Source: Polytrichum commune
Taxonomy: Eukaryota > Streptophyta > Polytrichopsida > Polytrichales > Polytrichaceae
Assembly (NCBI GenBank): GCA_950295325.1
Contig: OX485808.1
Span: 16,822,527-16,886,526, forward strand
DNA length: 64,000 nucleotides
Direction: 5' to 3'
Numbering within the stretch: position 1 is the first letter of the stretch; every line of letters starts with the position of its first letter. Of this stretch, positions 48,487 through 59,719 are shown one piece after another. Below the pieces are notes generated by a model. It was not told where the DNA came from and searched no databases. It saw only the letters and a list, made by a program, of their open reading frames with translations. The translations under genes and the position numbers were made by a program.

Positions 48487-49098
48487 TGGTTGTGCCCCGG
48501 GTACACAACTCCCGTATTATATGGTCCTGATTATATTCACTTATAATGCGTTTTAGTCCAATATTGAGTGATACAATTTGTTTTAATGTAGGAAACCCTT
48601 GTAGCCCTTCTAACAAGGAATCCAAAAATGTAATTATATATAGGAAATGAATATATTTTGAAGCATATAATTGCATTAAAAACCTAATTATATGATTTTT
48701 TTTAATACAGGTACCATAGGTCAAACTACCCAACTTTTTGGACTTTTTAATAAAATTTCAACATTGTCAATGAATTATAATTTTAATGGGAGGCAACTAT
48801 TCGTGGCTTATAATTTTAATGGGAGGCTTAATAAATATGCAACCCAACTTTTTTTTCATCTCATTTATTTAATTTGGTCTTCACCCAACTTTTTTTTCAT
48901 CTCATTTTATTTAATTTGGTCTTTACCCAACTTTTGTTTCATCTCATTTTATTTAATTTGGTCTTCACCCAACTTTTTGATCATTTTAATTTGATATAAT
49001 TTGATATAATTTTTACAAAAGCCGTCCTCTAAGCCGTTTTAAGTACGATGCCCCCTGCGTAAAATATGGGAGTTGCGTACCCGGGGGTTGTGCACCCA
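48487..49098. mobile_element. MITE-like element with inverted termini around CCCCGGGTAC
   Basis: Left end CCCCGGGTACACAACTCCCG then TATT (48495-48518). The reverse complement of the right end (about 49063-49086) reads CCCCGGGTACGCAACTCCCA then TATT. The interior of about 550 bp is AT-rich with its own tandem repeats. No target duplication was identified. Confidence 0.55.
48776..48990 (+). repeat. Short tandem repeats, two kinds
   Basis: TATAATTTTAATGGGAGGC occurs twice (48776-48830). Then a roughly 45-bp unit, CACCCAACTTTTTTTTCATC followed by TCATTTTATTTAATTTGGTC, is repeated about three times (48845-48985). Confidence 0.9.
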
Positions 49099-49099
49099 A

Positions 49100-50060
49100 T
49101 GTATGGTGGACTTGAAATCTATTCTTTCATATGGACTAGAGTGCAAATGGTGGTTAACTTCATCTTTTCATTTGTATCATCATTTACTTGATCACCCAAC
49201 CCGTGCTTACCTAGTGTATTGTATAAAATTGCATAATAAATATTGGGAAAAATATCAAATTCCATGTAACATCACATTAGATCTCAAGCAAATGTGTGAC
49301 TCACCAATACCACATTTACAAAATTGGAAAATGCATAGTGAGGACATTAGGTGTGAGTGATTTTGGTGAGGGGTATCGCTTTTGTGCACAACATGGGTTC
49401 ACAAGACCATTTTTAAATGCCATGCATTTCCTTCACCACACACCTAAGTGCATCTGCTCCCAATCACAAGATCCCATTATACCTTGCAACTCTCTATGTG
49501 AATAAGAAGGGTCAAATAAGATTTGCGACTTTGAACACTTATGCAAAAATAAATAATCCCTTATTCATGTCATCTCCCAGGGGGTGGACTCTTCATATCA
49601 CATAAGACCTAACGTGAGTGTAAGAAAGGGTATTATTTGAGCATTAGCGTACATAGTATACATAAGGGAGAGGTAATGCTTTTCTCCAATGCATACATTT
49701 TAAAAGGTTATTAAGAACTTTTGAAGTAAAAGTAGATGTACAAAAGCATGAACATGACTAGCTTAAGATTATTTGACCCTAGAAATAACATCCAAGGCCC
49801 CAAATTAGTGTGGGGGGATTCAATTGGAAAGAATCAGCCCTCAGCTTGTGGAGGCCGTGGTTTCACTAGGTTGGGAGCACTCAATGTAAAAGGACATTCT
49901 CCGTAATATGTTTTGACAACATGTAACTCTAAACTTGTAACCCACACTAATTAGTCACTATTACCATGGACAAATCGGTGCAATTTGTATTTTCTAACCA
50001 TAACTGACTTTTCATGTGTTTTGTGAGAGATAATCTAAGGTAGATGGGTCTTAAGTGCCT
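49100..50060. other. Intergenic, no gene recognised
   Basis: Short open frames only, none with family motifs. AT-rich, and no strong repeat was identified. Confidence 0.5.
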
Positions 50061-50064
50061 CGTT

Positions 50065-50225
50065 TTCTTAGTCGGACCCCTATATTTGATTGGTATGTGG
50101 TTTGGAGAGGATCAAAGAGTAATTGTCATGAAGACACATGTTTATAATGTACGTCTTCAAATAATATCAATAATCGTGCTACACCCAATAATGAACATAA
50201 TCAAGAGGACCTGTGTATTCAATTA
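50065..50225 (-). repeat. Dispersed family A, partial copy
   Basis: Reverse-strand family order: CGGACCCCTATATTTGATTG, TATGTGGTTT, AAGACACATGTTTA. Confidence 0.6.
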
Positions 50226-50428
50226 AGAAATCAACAAACATGTACATCCGATACCCATAACTAAATCAAGGGAGGTCCAATTTTCAGTCCAGTTTTTGTA
50301 AATGTTTCATCGTAGATTTGCTAACACAACACGAGTTTTGTGGTGTTAATCTAATCAGTAGAAGTTGAAGAACATGAAAAACTAACCAAATAACACCCAC
50401 ATACCTTAGACCCTGGTTCTAAAAGAGG

Positions 50429-50790
50429 TAAGTGGGCCTGATCAACTACTTGTCATGAACAAGCACCTATACTATGAGTGGTGTGTGGTTAGGTTCAAAT
50501 ATAAAAAAGAACACCAAAATGACATATGTTTAAAAGAGATTGGGAAAGGCATTCAAATCCTTTTAACCATTCCAGTCGCAATGGTGAAGCTAACTAGGAG
50601 GGGCAAGGGGTACATATGATCATTTATTGAAATATAAATACTTTGGTTTGTCAATGAATAAGATATTTACTTGAGCTCCAACAATTATGAGCAAATGGCT
50701 ACGGGCACGATTTGGATATGCTATGATAATCGTCTTCAACTGATTTCATGTTTTGTACCCTACAATAAGTGGGTGCAAACTACAAAACTA
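50429..50790 (-). repeat. Dispersed family A, near full-length copy
   Basis: Bounded on the left by TAAGTGGGCCT (50429-50439), the family terminus. Runs through GTGTGTGGTTAGGTTCAAAT and GTTTAAAAGAGATTGG to ATAAGTGGGTGCAAAC near its far end. Confidence 0.75.
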
Positions 50791-50814
50791 GAGTTGAAAG
50801 GGGAGTCATAAGTG

Positions 50815-51080
50815 TTTGTTTAGCCCCTCAAAGTTGAATCAAAATCGCCCCAAAATCGCCCAAAATAATTCAGTCGTGCTCAAAAGCTTACTTAAGAACA
50901 TTGAAACCTCCTAGATAGACTTGATTGTACAGATGGAAGCTTTATACATTCACACAAGTGTTCAGCCATCCATACGTTCAAAATCAAAAGATTATAACAT
51001 AAGCGTATACACTGATATTTGCGGGCAACAGTGACTACCCAGACAAAAATGTCCGCCTCATCCTTTAGGGGTCAAGACCC
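50815..51080 (+). repeat. Dispersed family C, copy 3
   Basis: Ends with CAACAGTGACTACCCAGACA, AAAATGTCCGCCTCATCC and TTTAGGGGTCAAGACC. Starts next to the family-A copy. Confidence 0.8.
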
Positions 51081-51574
51081 GCTTACCTACCTCACTCATC
51101 AAATTTGTCTTCCACATACCAAATGCAAAGACATTCTCAACTTCTTCTGCATGACAGATAACGAGATAGAACATGAATTCGTTGGTTGCAGTAGATGGTG
51201 ATCCCTTCACAATCAGAAGAGAATTGGGCGATGAGGTAGTACTCCTTTTAATGGGTTTTCAATACAAAGAGCCCCATCCAAATATAAATAAAAAAATAAA
51301 AAAATAAAAAAATAAAACCGTACTGTTAGGGCAAACTCCGTATAATAAGTCCATAGGAGCCCATCTGCTCACAACATTGTGTGTATTTTTTACCTACCGT
51401 TGTTACTTGTATGGTGACATGAGATTGAATGTTGCTGCATAATTTCTGAACAACACCAACACTACGGTAGGTGAAAATATCATTCCATTATATGAGGTGT
51501 GTTGGATACTAGAAGCTTATCAATGCCGGCCTCTACAGACTGCAGTAAGTACATGTGTGGTTAAATTATTGTCT

Positions 51575-51680
51575 TCAGGTTTCCCAGTGTTTCCAAGTTC
51601 CAACCGGTTACATGTTGTGATCTTTCGGTTTTCTTTCTTTCTTGATTCGAGGTGTATTCTCTAAGGTTATCACTATATTC
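51575..51680 (+). repeat. Dispersed family B, partial copy
   Basis: CCAGTGTTTCCAAGTTCCAA, CCGGTTACATGTTG and TTTCGGTTTTCTTTC match the first half of the family (compare 56480-56540). Confidence 0.65.
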
Positions 51681-51867
51681 GTTAATCAAAGACTTTGGAA
51701 AGTCTCAAAATAAATGCAAGTGGTTTTAAACCTGGTTCAATTTCTTATTGTGATGACATGTGTTTGTGCCTGATTGGTTAGTGCCGCTCATGTAGATTGA
51801 TGGATTAAGTCACACTGAATATACTTTTGTGTTTTTCATGTTCTTTTATTTGAAAATTGCGCCCTTA

Positions 51868-52276
51868 GGGCAAGCCCAGTGGTCCTGGATCCGCATCTGC
51901 ATCTACACTTTTTCATTTGCGATGCAGATGCAGATCCAGGAATGTGGCCCAGTGGTCCCTGTTAACTGTAAATTCGGATGAAAACTTAAGCAGGAATTGA
52001 CGTCCTCCCTGCATAACGTCAACTTATGCAAGGAGTCTGCTATTTGAATAAGACGCCCATCATTAAGGGTACTTGTCAAGATAAGACAAGCCAACTGCCG
52101 ACTTCGTAGTGCCTGACTTCCGGTACAGGGGTAGTTTAGGGTAAATTAATTCTCTGTCTTGCTACTTATGCAAGCATGACTGGCCGACTTACCTGCATCT
52201 GCTTCTGCATCCCGGATGGAGCCCACTTTCCGTTCCCGGATGCAGATGCAGGTGCAGGAAGTCACTGGGCTTGCTC
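51868..52276. mobile_element. PIF/Harbinger (Tourist-like) MITE with TTA target duplication
   Basis: 409 bp between TTA at 51865-51867 and TTA at 52277-52279. Termini are GGGCAAGCCCAGTGGTCCTG at the left; the reverse complement of the right end is GAGCAAGCCCAGTGACTTCC. Both are followed by subterminal (GCATCT)n-type strings. A 3-base TTA duplication and GGGC-type ends are the hallmark of this superfamily. No ORF. Confidence 0.85.
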
Positions 52277-52359
52277 TTAAATAGTCTCAAAATCATGAAA
52301 AAGTCTCCAAATCCCGAATATAGTGATAGTTCCTCTAATGTGATCCGTAACTTTTCCCG

Positions 52360-52460
52360 AGGTTTTGATGAAGCTCAACTGGTTATTTTCGCTCAAACTC
52401 AACCGGTTCATCTGCAACTAGCGGTCGGCTCTGCCTCGTTCAATGCTAGAGTCCTCAAAG
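52360..52460 (+). repeat. Dispersed family B, end fragment
   Basis: CTCAACTGGTTATTTTCGCT, CAAACTCAACCGGTTCATCT and GCAACTAGCGGTCGG match the second half of the family. Confidence 0.75.
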
Positions 52461-52659
52461 CGTACATTTAGTGTGCATGATCGAGATGGATGGTTGGGGA
52501 ACAACTCTTCAGTAGAATTGCAGAAACCGCAAACCACAAACCGCATGTGTTGTAGTACTGTGCCTTAAATAAATTGGTGGTAATAAATTTGTGTGCGATA
52601 ATGCTCTAAAAGGAGTTGATCGATTGTTTCAGAGCCTCATTTCATAGTGTCGCCCACAG

Positions 52660-53800
52660 GCTGTTCCAGTCTTCTAACCTCATCGTTAACACGACACTCG
52701 TTTATACAACACCCTTGATATTACGACACTATTTTGCGCGACCAAACCTTTCAGTCCACGTAACCGGTTGGCTGCTTTGTTTCGCCGAGGTGGCACTACA
52801 CGATTGGCTCTGAGCACATAGGTTTGCAGACAATAACCTCGACATCCCAGCCGGTTATGATCTAAATCGGATATAGACAGATTACATAATCACTTAAAGC
52901 CGGTTATAAGCAATTTGAAACAAATATGAGAACTATTCCGACACGTGGCATTTTAAGGATGCTCAAATTTCAACAGGTGACCCACTGTTTAGGTCACCTG
53001 CGCAGCTCAACAAAGCGGCCAACCGGTTACGTCCGGTAATCGTTTTATTGGAACCGGTCATCAGTGCAGAACAGGTTCTCTCCAGCTGGCTCGCCACCTT
53101 GATAGAACCGAATTCTGCACCGATAACCTTTCCAATAAAACGATTACCTAATACATCTCCCTCTTTTATACGACTACGACACTCGATAATGCGACGTTTA
53201 GAAATCTCCGTTTTGCCATCTTAAAGAGGTAGTTAATGCTAAAATTCCTTTCGTCCATGTCATGTGCATCTAAAATACGTCCATCTGTACTTGGGAGCTA
53301 CTTGGGAACTTCACTTGCCATTGTTGGGAAGTTAACGAGAATTAGGGTGACTAGTGCAGAATGGGCAGGGTTAGGGTTAGAGTGGCCTCCCGCCCAGTAT
53401 GTTGCGAAACGTCATGTATCATTGTTGTCTGGTTTCTTACTAGAGAACTCTTTGTATTTTGGTGTTGATGAAATTATCAGTTTTCATAAGTAAGTAGGGA
53501 ATTCAGATAAGATGACAGTTGCTAACCTGGGTAGGCAACACCAGAGATCTTTGGACTCCTATGTCAAGAGTTCTTGAGAATATTTGTATTTGTTTGGAGT
53601 TATAAGTTATCATTTCATGCCATCTAATATTGTTGAAACTCGTTGTATATATTTTTTAAAGCTCATATTCCTTAGGTTTTCGTATTCCCTCGATAACACA
53701 ACAACTTTACGCCATTTGTCATATTAATGAGAAGACGACACCTCGATAATACGACCTTTTTTGTGTTTCCCAAACATGTCATACTAAAGAGGAAGAACAG
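52660..53800. repeat. Region of repeated CTCGATAATACGAC motifs (pogo/Tigger-like termini?)
   Basis: ACTCGATAATGCGACG (53189-53204) and CCTCGATAATACGACC (53741-53756) are each followed about 25 bases later by GCCATCTTAAAGAG or GTCATACTAAAGAGG. Related strings occur at 53690-53730 and 52690-52740. The class suggestion is from general resemblance only. Confidence 0.45.
53035..53148. repeat. Hairpin (foldback) element, arms about 45 nt
   Basis: Left arm GGTAATCGTTTTATTGGAAC (53035-53054). The reverse complement of the right end (53148 downward) reads GGTAATCGTTTTATTGGAAA, and pairing continues into GTGCAGAA in both arms. The loop is about 20 bases. Confidence 0.9.
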
Positions 53801-54146
53801 TACCTGCATTTAAAGGTAGATGACTAATACTATATAGTATATAACTTTCTAATTATATATATGGGTTAGGTTTGTTGCAAGAATTGTTCAGATTTCAGGA
53901 CATTGCGACATTGTCTTTTTGAGATCTCACACATTTAAGATTGTATCACAACCCTCTAAATTTAGGTATAATGGATACTAAATTTACCACGTGGCTCGCA
54001 GCCTTGTGGGGCTAGTGCATTGAGTTAATATGGGGAGGGGACTCACACAAATAGACTGTGGAGGGGGACCATAACACTATATCCTACCATGTAGCGACAA
54101 GCAACCACAATATAAATGGTTTTGCCAAACGACATAAGGTAGACAT

Positions 54147-54430
54147 GCCTAATCCGGTTACTTCTCTCAATCGGACACCTATATCTTAGTGGCATGTGAT
54201 TTGGTGGGGCTTCAAGGACGGATATCCAGAAAGACATCTGTTTAAAAGAGATCGGACGGCGTGCTCAAAATATGATAACCATCTCCTAGGCTCACTTGAT
54301 AATCAAGGGCAACTCCTGTGGCCATTCGAAGAGCACGAGCATCTTCACGTGGATTACGTCTAAGACATTCACACGAGCTCCGAAACTCACGAGGAAAGCG
54401 GCCACGGCCTCGATCTCTACGAAACCGTAT
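54147..54430 (-). repeat. Dispersed family A, partial copy
   Basis: CGGACACCTATATCTTAGTG, GGCATGTGATTTGG, AAAGAGATCGGACGGCGTGC and GATAACCATCTCCTAGGC follow the reverse-strand family order. Confidence 0.7.
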
Positions 54431-54539
54431 TGTTCGCGTATTCTATATCCTACGAGAAGTGGCCACCTCGGAGGGGAAAGAAGGAAAGGGAAAAAAAAAG
54501 TAACCATCTAAGACCCGTCTACCTTACACAACAACTCGT

Positions 54540-55620
54540 GGAGATGCCCTCGTAACCAAAGAAAGAAAAAGAAAAAGAAAAAATGTACTCAAAACACCCT
54601 GACACCAAGAGTACGATCACAACATTCGCCAGCCAGCCAACACACACCTTCGGTCGGGCGGGCGGGCCATGCAACCCTAGTGGCATGATCAAAGATCTTA
54701 CGAACTCAGGTACTCCACACCACGGTGTCGGCCTGATGATGTGGGAAGACCCTTACTCTACAGAGCAATATTGTGAGCTAGAAAAACCGCGGTTCTTCTT
54801 ATATGTATACATACATACATATTTTTTTGGTTGTGGAGTCTTATTATATGCAAAAGTGACGCGGTTCGAACGTGATTGACAGTGTGGATGGAAGGCTAGG
54901 GTTGCCCCCCCCCCCCTATGGCCATGACAGTTGGGGAAGAGGAGGTAGGTGGGGGGGGGGGGGGATCTAGGAGCCACTCATGAGCGGCCTGGTCGTGGCC
55001 GTGGTGTTGTTGGGAGGGCATCATCATCATGGGCACGGTCGGGTCAGCCCAGCCCAGCCCAGCCCATCCCCCCACCCGCCCCCCCTCCTCAACGGTCAGT
55101 GCACGGGCCCCTTCCTTTGCAGATGCATGCGTTTTAAAAAACACACACCACATCGTAAAGGTGGGTGGGTGGTTGGTTGTTTTCCGACTAAGGTAGAAAT
55201 ACCATAACCCGTGAAAATAAGGTGATTCACATTGAAGATCTGGTCTCACAATCATGAGATTATTTTCCAACATAGACGAGAAGGGTTCATGAAGAATATT
55301 GCAAGTTGTTTCGTATGTTTTTGCCCTCTACAAAACATTGTTACAATTTTCCAAAGTGGAAAGTTGTCTAAACCCTACTCGTTCACTAGATTCTCCCTAC
55401 ACCGAACATGGTAATCCGTATTTCCATCCTGAACATCGTCTGACTCGGTTACCTCATGAGTACATTAACACTTGACTCCCATTGGCTACACTAAGTGTAC
55501 ACGCATTGAAGTTGCCGCCGAGCCATGATCGGTTTTAGAAATGGCACTTCACCATTATGACGGCGGTCTAGTGCGCGGCTAGAGGGTGGTTAACGGGTTA
55601 TGGTATTTCTACCTTAGACC
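54540..55620. other. Intergenic with homopolymers and simple repeats, no gene recognised
   Basis: Contains runs of 12 C (54905-54916) and 14 G (54951-54964), GCCCA repeats near 55050 and a (GGTGGGTGGT) tract near 55160. Local open frames on both strands are low-complexity Pro/Gly/His strings. Confidence 0.5.
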
Positions 55621-55625
55621 ACTCG

Positions 55626-55779
55626 TAACATTGTTCAGATCCATACCGGTGTTCTGTGGGACCGACGGTATTCTACGGAATGTTTTCCCACATTCAGATT
55701 GGATGTGGGGAATGTCGGGGTACGTTTCGTGGAGTATTGTCGGTCCCACATAACACAGGTATGGATCTGAACAATGTTA
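55626..55779. mobile_element. Short hairpin MITE-like element (154 bp)
   Basis: Left arm TAACATTGTTCAGATCCATA (55626-55645). The reverse complement of the right end reads TAACATTGTTCAGATCCATA exactly. Pairing continues through CCGGTGTTCTGTGGGACCGA versus CCTGTGTTATGTGGGACCGA, giving arms of about 50 nt around a roughly 50-nt centre. Confidence 0.9.
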
Positions 55780-55889
55780 TGTTTCTCCAAGGATAGGAAA
55801 CCACGCGGTTAGTACACGATGGTTAGCGATCCCAAGTCGAGGTTGTAGTAACTCTCCTCACGCTTTCCGCATTGTGTTTGGAGCTCTCC

Positions 55890-56060
55890 CCTGCGGCCCC
55901 TCTTTAAATATGGTGATTGTTGAGTTTAGAATGTCTATCGTATTTTGAGCACGCGATCCAATCTCTTTTAGACACGTGGTTTTTTCGGAATCTAATCTTG
56001 GAGTCACTCAAATAGAGGCGTCCTAGTGAGAAAAGTAATCGAATTAGAATTGTCGCGTTA
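55890..56060 (+). repeat. Dispersed family A, partial copy
   Basis: GTATTTTGAGCACGCGATCC, AATCTCTTTTAGACACG and GTCACTCAAATAGAGG then AAAAGTAATCGAATTAG follow the family order. Confidence 0.75.
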
Positions 56061-56444
56061 GATGTTGCTAAGATCATCGCTTATACTTGTTAAGTATAGA
56101 TGACATTATAATGTCTAGAAGTTTAGTTGATTCTCGTTAGCAAGTGATAGGGGATTCCAACGAATCAAAGTGCGTTATATTTGAATTCGGTAAGCATAAG
56201 TTAATCTAAACGTTTGAAGTTGTATTGGTAGATGATCCAAAATGAACACAAAGCCAGATGTTAATGTGTGGATCTTCCCATGATCAATATGTATGACTTG
56301 TGCAAGATTTTAGGTCGATGGTTCTGTGTAGGATGTTTGATTCTAGTCTACTCAACTTCAAGGACAATATAAGTGGGTGCAACAACAATCTCCTATAAGT
56401 CGTTGGTTGGTTCATTTCACCATGTAAACCACAAGATTTCGAAA

Positions 56445-56690
56445 GCAATGTCCAAGGAAACTTTTGAGCATAATCGGTTGAGATCCTAGTGTTTCCAAAT
56501 CCAACTAGTTACATGTTGGCATCCTTCCGTTTTCCTTTCCTCAATTTGCAGTATACTCTCCCAAATTCCTCTAAAACGGTTGATAATTTCCACAATGTCT
56601 TGAACTTCAACCACTCATTCCTCAAACTCAACCAGTTCATCTGTAACTAGCAATCGGTTCCACCCGTTCATTGTTCGGAAGCACCACTTG
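56445..56690 (+). repeat. Dispersed family B, longest copy
   Basis: GTCCAAGGAAACTTTTGAGC, ATAATCGGTTGAGATCCTAG, TGTTTCCAAATCCAACTAG, GTCTTGAACTTCAACC, CTCAAACTCAACCAGTTCAT, CTGTAACTAGCAATCGG and CCCGTTCATT. This is the best reference for the family. Confidence 0.8.
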
Positions 56691-56694
56691 TTGC

Positions 56695-58660
56695 TGGATT
56701 AAACAACGACAATCATCAACGACATTATCAATCCGGTGAAGAAAACTTCGAGCAACATGTAACTCCAATTTGAAATGGTAAACTGAACCGCAGTGGCAGG
56801 CGTAAAAGGCGTGGCTGCCCCAACTGTACTCAGAAGTATAAGCACATCATTGTCCCGGTCGAATTATGATTAGCACTTGGGGGACTCTTCAACGAGCTAT
56901 GAGAACCACAGGGAGGGGACTGAAGATGGGCTCAGAAAAGGGGCAAGTGTTTGATCATCACAGCAATCATCCCTCCCCCACTGCCCAAACACAGACTGGT
57001 ATAGCTAGGCAAGGAGAGGAGGCCTCTCTAGCTACCTTACTGCAGGGGGAGGATAATAACTTAATGCTTTAGCCCTGAAGGGGCTAAACCTCTGTTCAGA
57101 AACTATAGCATCTAGACCTCTTTGTGCCCTTGAGCCAGTACAACCAACATGCGTCACGGACTGTACGTGGGTGTCGTTCGACATTGTGTTCTTATTTATG
57201 TTCTCCCTCCGACCTCTACCGATTAGATCCACGGGGAATGAAAACCGGAAAGGAATACGAACTATATTCGTTAATTTAGGACTTTTTCGGCATTTTGAGA
57301 CAGTTACAAATATAAGAACATGGATAAAATCACACAGATATTGGAGAATGTTGTAAGATGCAAATACTTTGAAGCAGGTGTTCATATCAAAAACCCAATT
57401 AAGAACTCATATCAAGATGGTTTAGGTAGGACGACCCAAACATTAGACCATGTTGTTGTGGTCCATATATTAATTTGAGACAAGAGAAAGTCTCAAATTA
57501 ACGAATATAGTGATAACAAGAACAGACACGACACGCTAGAGTTTCGTTGGCGAATCCTACGATGAAGCATCGGCAAAAATCGGGTTGGAATTCGGATTTC
57601 CCCAGGTTTAGTTGTGGTTTTCGGAAGGGTGTGTTTGTTGATTTCTGAACTGAAGGTATAGGTTTTTTGAACTCAGATGTGTTTGATGTTTGGTGTGGAG
57701 TTAGGGAGACAGGTCGTACGTGGTTGCTTCTTCCGCCTAGGCTAGTCGTCCTAGGATAGTACGGAACTAATATCTTGTTGAGTGGATAGATCTTGAATTA
57801 GCCAAATTAGCTGAATTAGCTTAATATCATGAATTAGTTGGAGTGATTGACCAAAACGGGTGCTCGTCTGAAAGAGTTCTTACATCCTTCTTACACCACC
57901 ACTATGATTGGTTGTAGTGGTCCTACCTTGAATGTGTCGAAACTTGCAGCATGCCTATCTTCTTCATTTACATGTGAGGATTATATGTTGCCAATGTCAT
58001 GCTAGTTTGAAGAGGAAACATTGCTTGGAAATGTGGCAATTCTTGATTCACATTCTTCGCAAGTTGCATAACTATGTTATATATGATATTTAGTGTCACT
58101 TACTATTTGGAATTATGCAATGGCATAATCGTTTACTGTGCATCTCATTTTTTACCAACAAAGGTCAAATTGATTGTTTGGACATAACAAAAGGTTGATA
58201 TCTTTACTTGGTAATTTTACATTAATATACAAAAAGATGTAGGAACGTGTAACTCCAAATGGTAAGTGACAATAAATATCATATTTAGTGTAGTTCACAA
58301 TGCATATTTGTCAGCAAGCGCGAGAATTCTACACTTGGAATGCACAAGATTGGAGGGGGGGGAGTTGTTTGGATGCTAGGGACCATCAATGGTCAACCAC
58401 ATTCTAAGGTTGAAGGCAAAGTACACATCCACAATTGTCACATCCCCTAATTGGAGCGACCCTGACCTGACATTGGTGGGAGTGGACCTTGGCATGACAC
58501 CAACTCCTACAAGGCAATGAGGCGATGGGCACTGATATGGAGAGATGGCAAAGCACACGAGTGGTCAAAGAGGAGCTAAGGAAGCACACTGAGCTTCATG
58601 AAGGCTAAGTGATCTACGAGTAACTTAGCTTGTTCAGAGCTTGCCATGAGTTATAGCTCT
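56695..58660. other. Intergenic, no gene recognised (family E copy at 57525-57665)
   Basis: 57525-57665 matches 63600-63745 (GATGAAGCATCGGC versus GACGAAGCATCGGC, then GGAAG..TG..TGTTTGTTGATT). Elsewhere only short open frames without domain motifs. Confidence 0.6.
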
Positions 58661-58668
58661 AGTAACAT

Positions 58669-58822
58669 CATCACTACTAATAAATGTGGTCCTGGAACAC
58701 ACTTCTCATTTGATACAAGACTTGAGACTCGAGATTCAAAACTTGTCAATGGGGTCATGTGATAATAACTGCCCCGTGTCATATGGGAAGTGTGTTCTAA
58801 GACCGCGCTTCCTAGTAGTGAT
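58669..58822. repeat. Hairpin (foldback) element, arms about 47 nt
   Basis: ATCACTACTAATAAATGTGG (58669-58688) pairs with the reverse complement ATCACTACTAGGAAGCGCGG of the right end. Pairing goes on through GGAACACACTTCTCATTTGA versus AGAACACACTTCCCATATGA. The peptide VLEHTSH appears on both strands as a result. Confidence 0.85.
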
Positions 58823-58824
58823 TG

Positions 58825-59080
58825 TTGCAACGAATTCAATTGTATGTGACAATATTCATTATGGATGCTCGATTCATATTGAGTATTTGACTCTAGACAT
58901 GCATGATGTAAAAAGGAAATATCCCATTATAAATCCCATGTTATTCCTGTGCCCATAAATCGAGTTGTGAGGGCTTGGTAATGATGGTATATGGCACACT
59001 GACTTCGTTAAATGATTGACATAATTTTTTTTCCTTACAGGTCCAAGAAACGTCCTTGTCACCAGCCTTATATCCGAGAA
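58825..59080. other. Intergenic, nothing recognised
   Basis: No domain-like frame or repeat match was seen. Confidence 0.4.
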
Positions 59081-59084
59081 GGCC

Positions 59085-59345
59085 GACGTGCCTAAGTCCA
59101 ACACACAAATAATCAAGTCACCTATATTTGAGTGGTAGGTAGTTACGTGTGATCCAAGAACTAGCACCAAACACTACATGTGTTTTAAAAGAGATCGGAT
59201 AACGTGCTCAAAATTTGCTAATCATTCTAGGTTTAATAGTCAACATGATTGGGAGGACCTATATATGAGCACTTACTGAGCACGAGAAACTTCACTTTGA
59301 AAATTTGAAAATTGTGAGGCAAATGGCTATGGGCACGATTTCGAT
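59085..59345 (-). repeat. Dispersed family A, near full-length copy
   Basis: GTTTTAAAAGAGATCGGATA, ACGTGCTCAAAATTTGCTAA, TCATTCTAGGTTTAATAGTC, AACATGATTGGGAGGACC and GGCAAATGGCTATGGGCACG run in reverse-strand family order. Confidence 0.8.
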
Positions 59346-59554
59346 TTGTTAATCATCCGACACCAAGGGCCACTTCACAAAAGAGTCAAGGGCCATGACC
59401 ATGTGATTGTGAGGGCCCTTCATTCTCATCCCAACAGCTATACCACTAACAAGAGTTGCCATAATTTGCGACATGCCTACCTCTTGGAGGTGGGCCACAT
59501 GCAAATTCCGGGAAACCATGAAACATTATTTATGGTCTGCCATGTTGGGAATCC

Positions 59555-59715
59555 ATGTAGACTTTCCCTCCATGATAATTTCTTTGGGCCCTTAGGCCTT
59601 CACCTTCAAGAGTGAAGTGAATTTGAAAGGTCTCTAGCTTTCTAACCAATGAGAGATCTTAGGATGCAATGGTCACGGGCCTTTAGTCTCATGTGTGAAG
59701 TGGTCCTAATTGCAT
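59555..59715 (-). repeat. Dispersed family D, copy 2 (inverted relative to 14770-14960)
   Basis: TGGGCCCTTAGGCCTTCACC, AACCAATGAGAGATCTTAGG and ATGCAATGGTCACGGGCCTT are the reverse complement of copy 1 with few changes. Confidence 0.85.
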
Positions 59716-59719
59716 GTTT

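Noticed and set aside
53236-53493. 85-codon plus-strand frame
   Set aside because: No homology recognised; lies between repeat half-sites, so it is noted only in the findings.
54896-55273. 125-codon minus-strand Pro/Gly-rich frame
   Set aside because: Composition is created by C/G homopolymers and simple repeats; no splice or start context.
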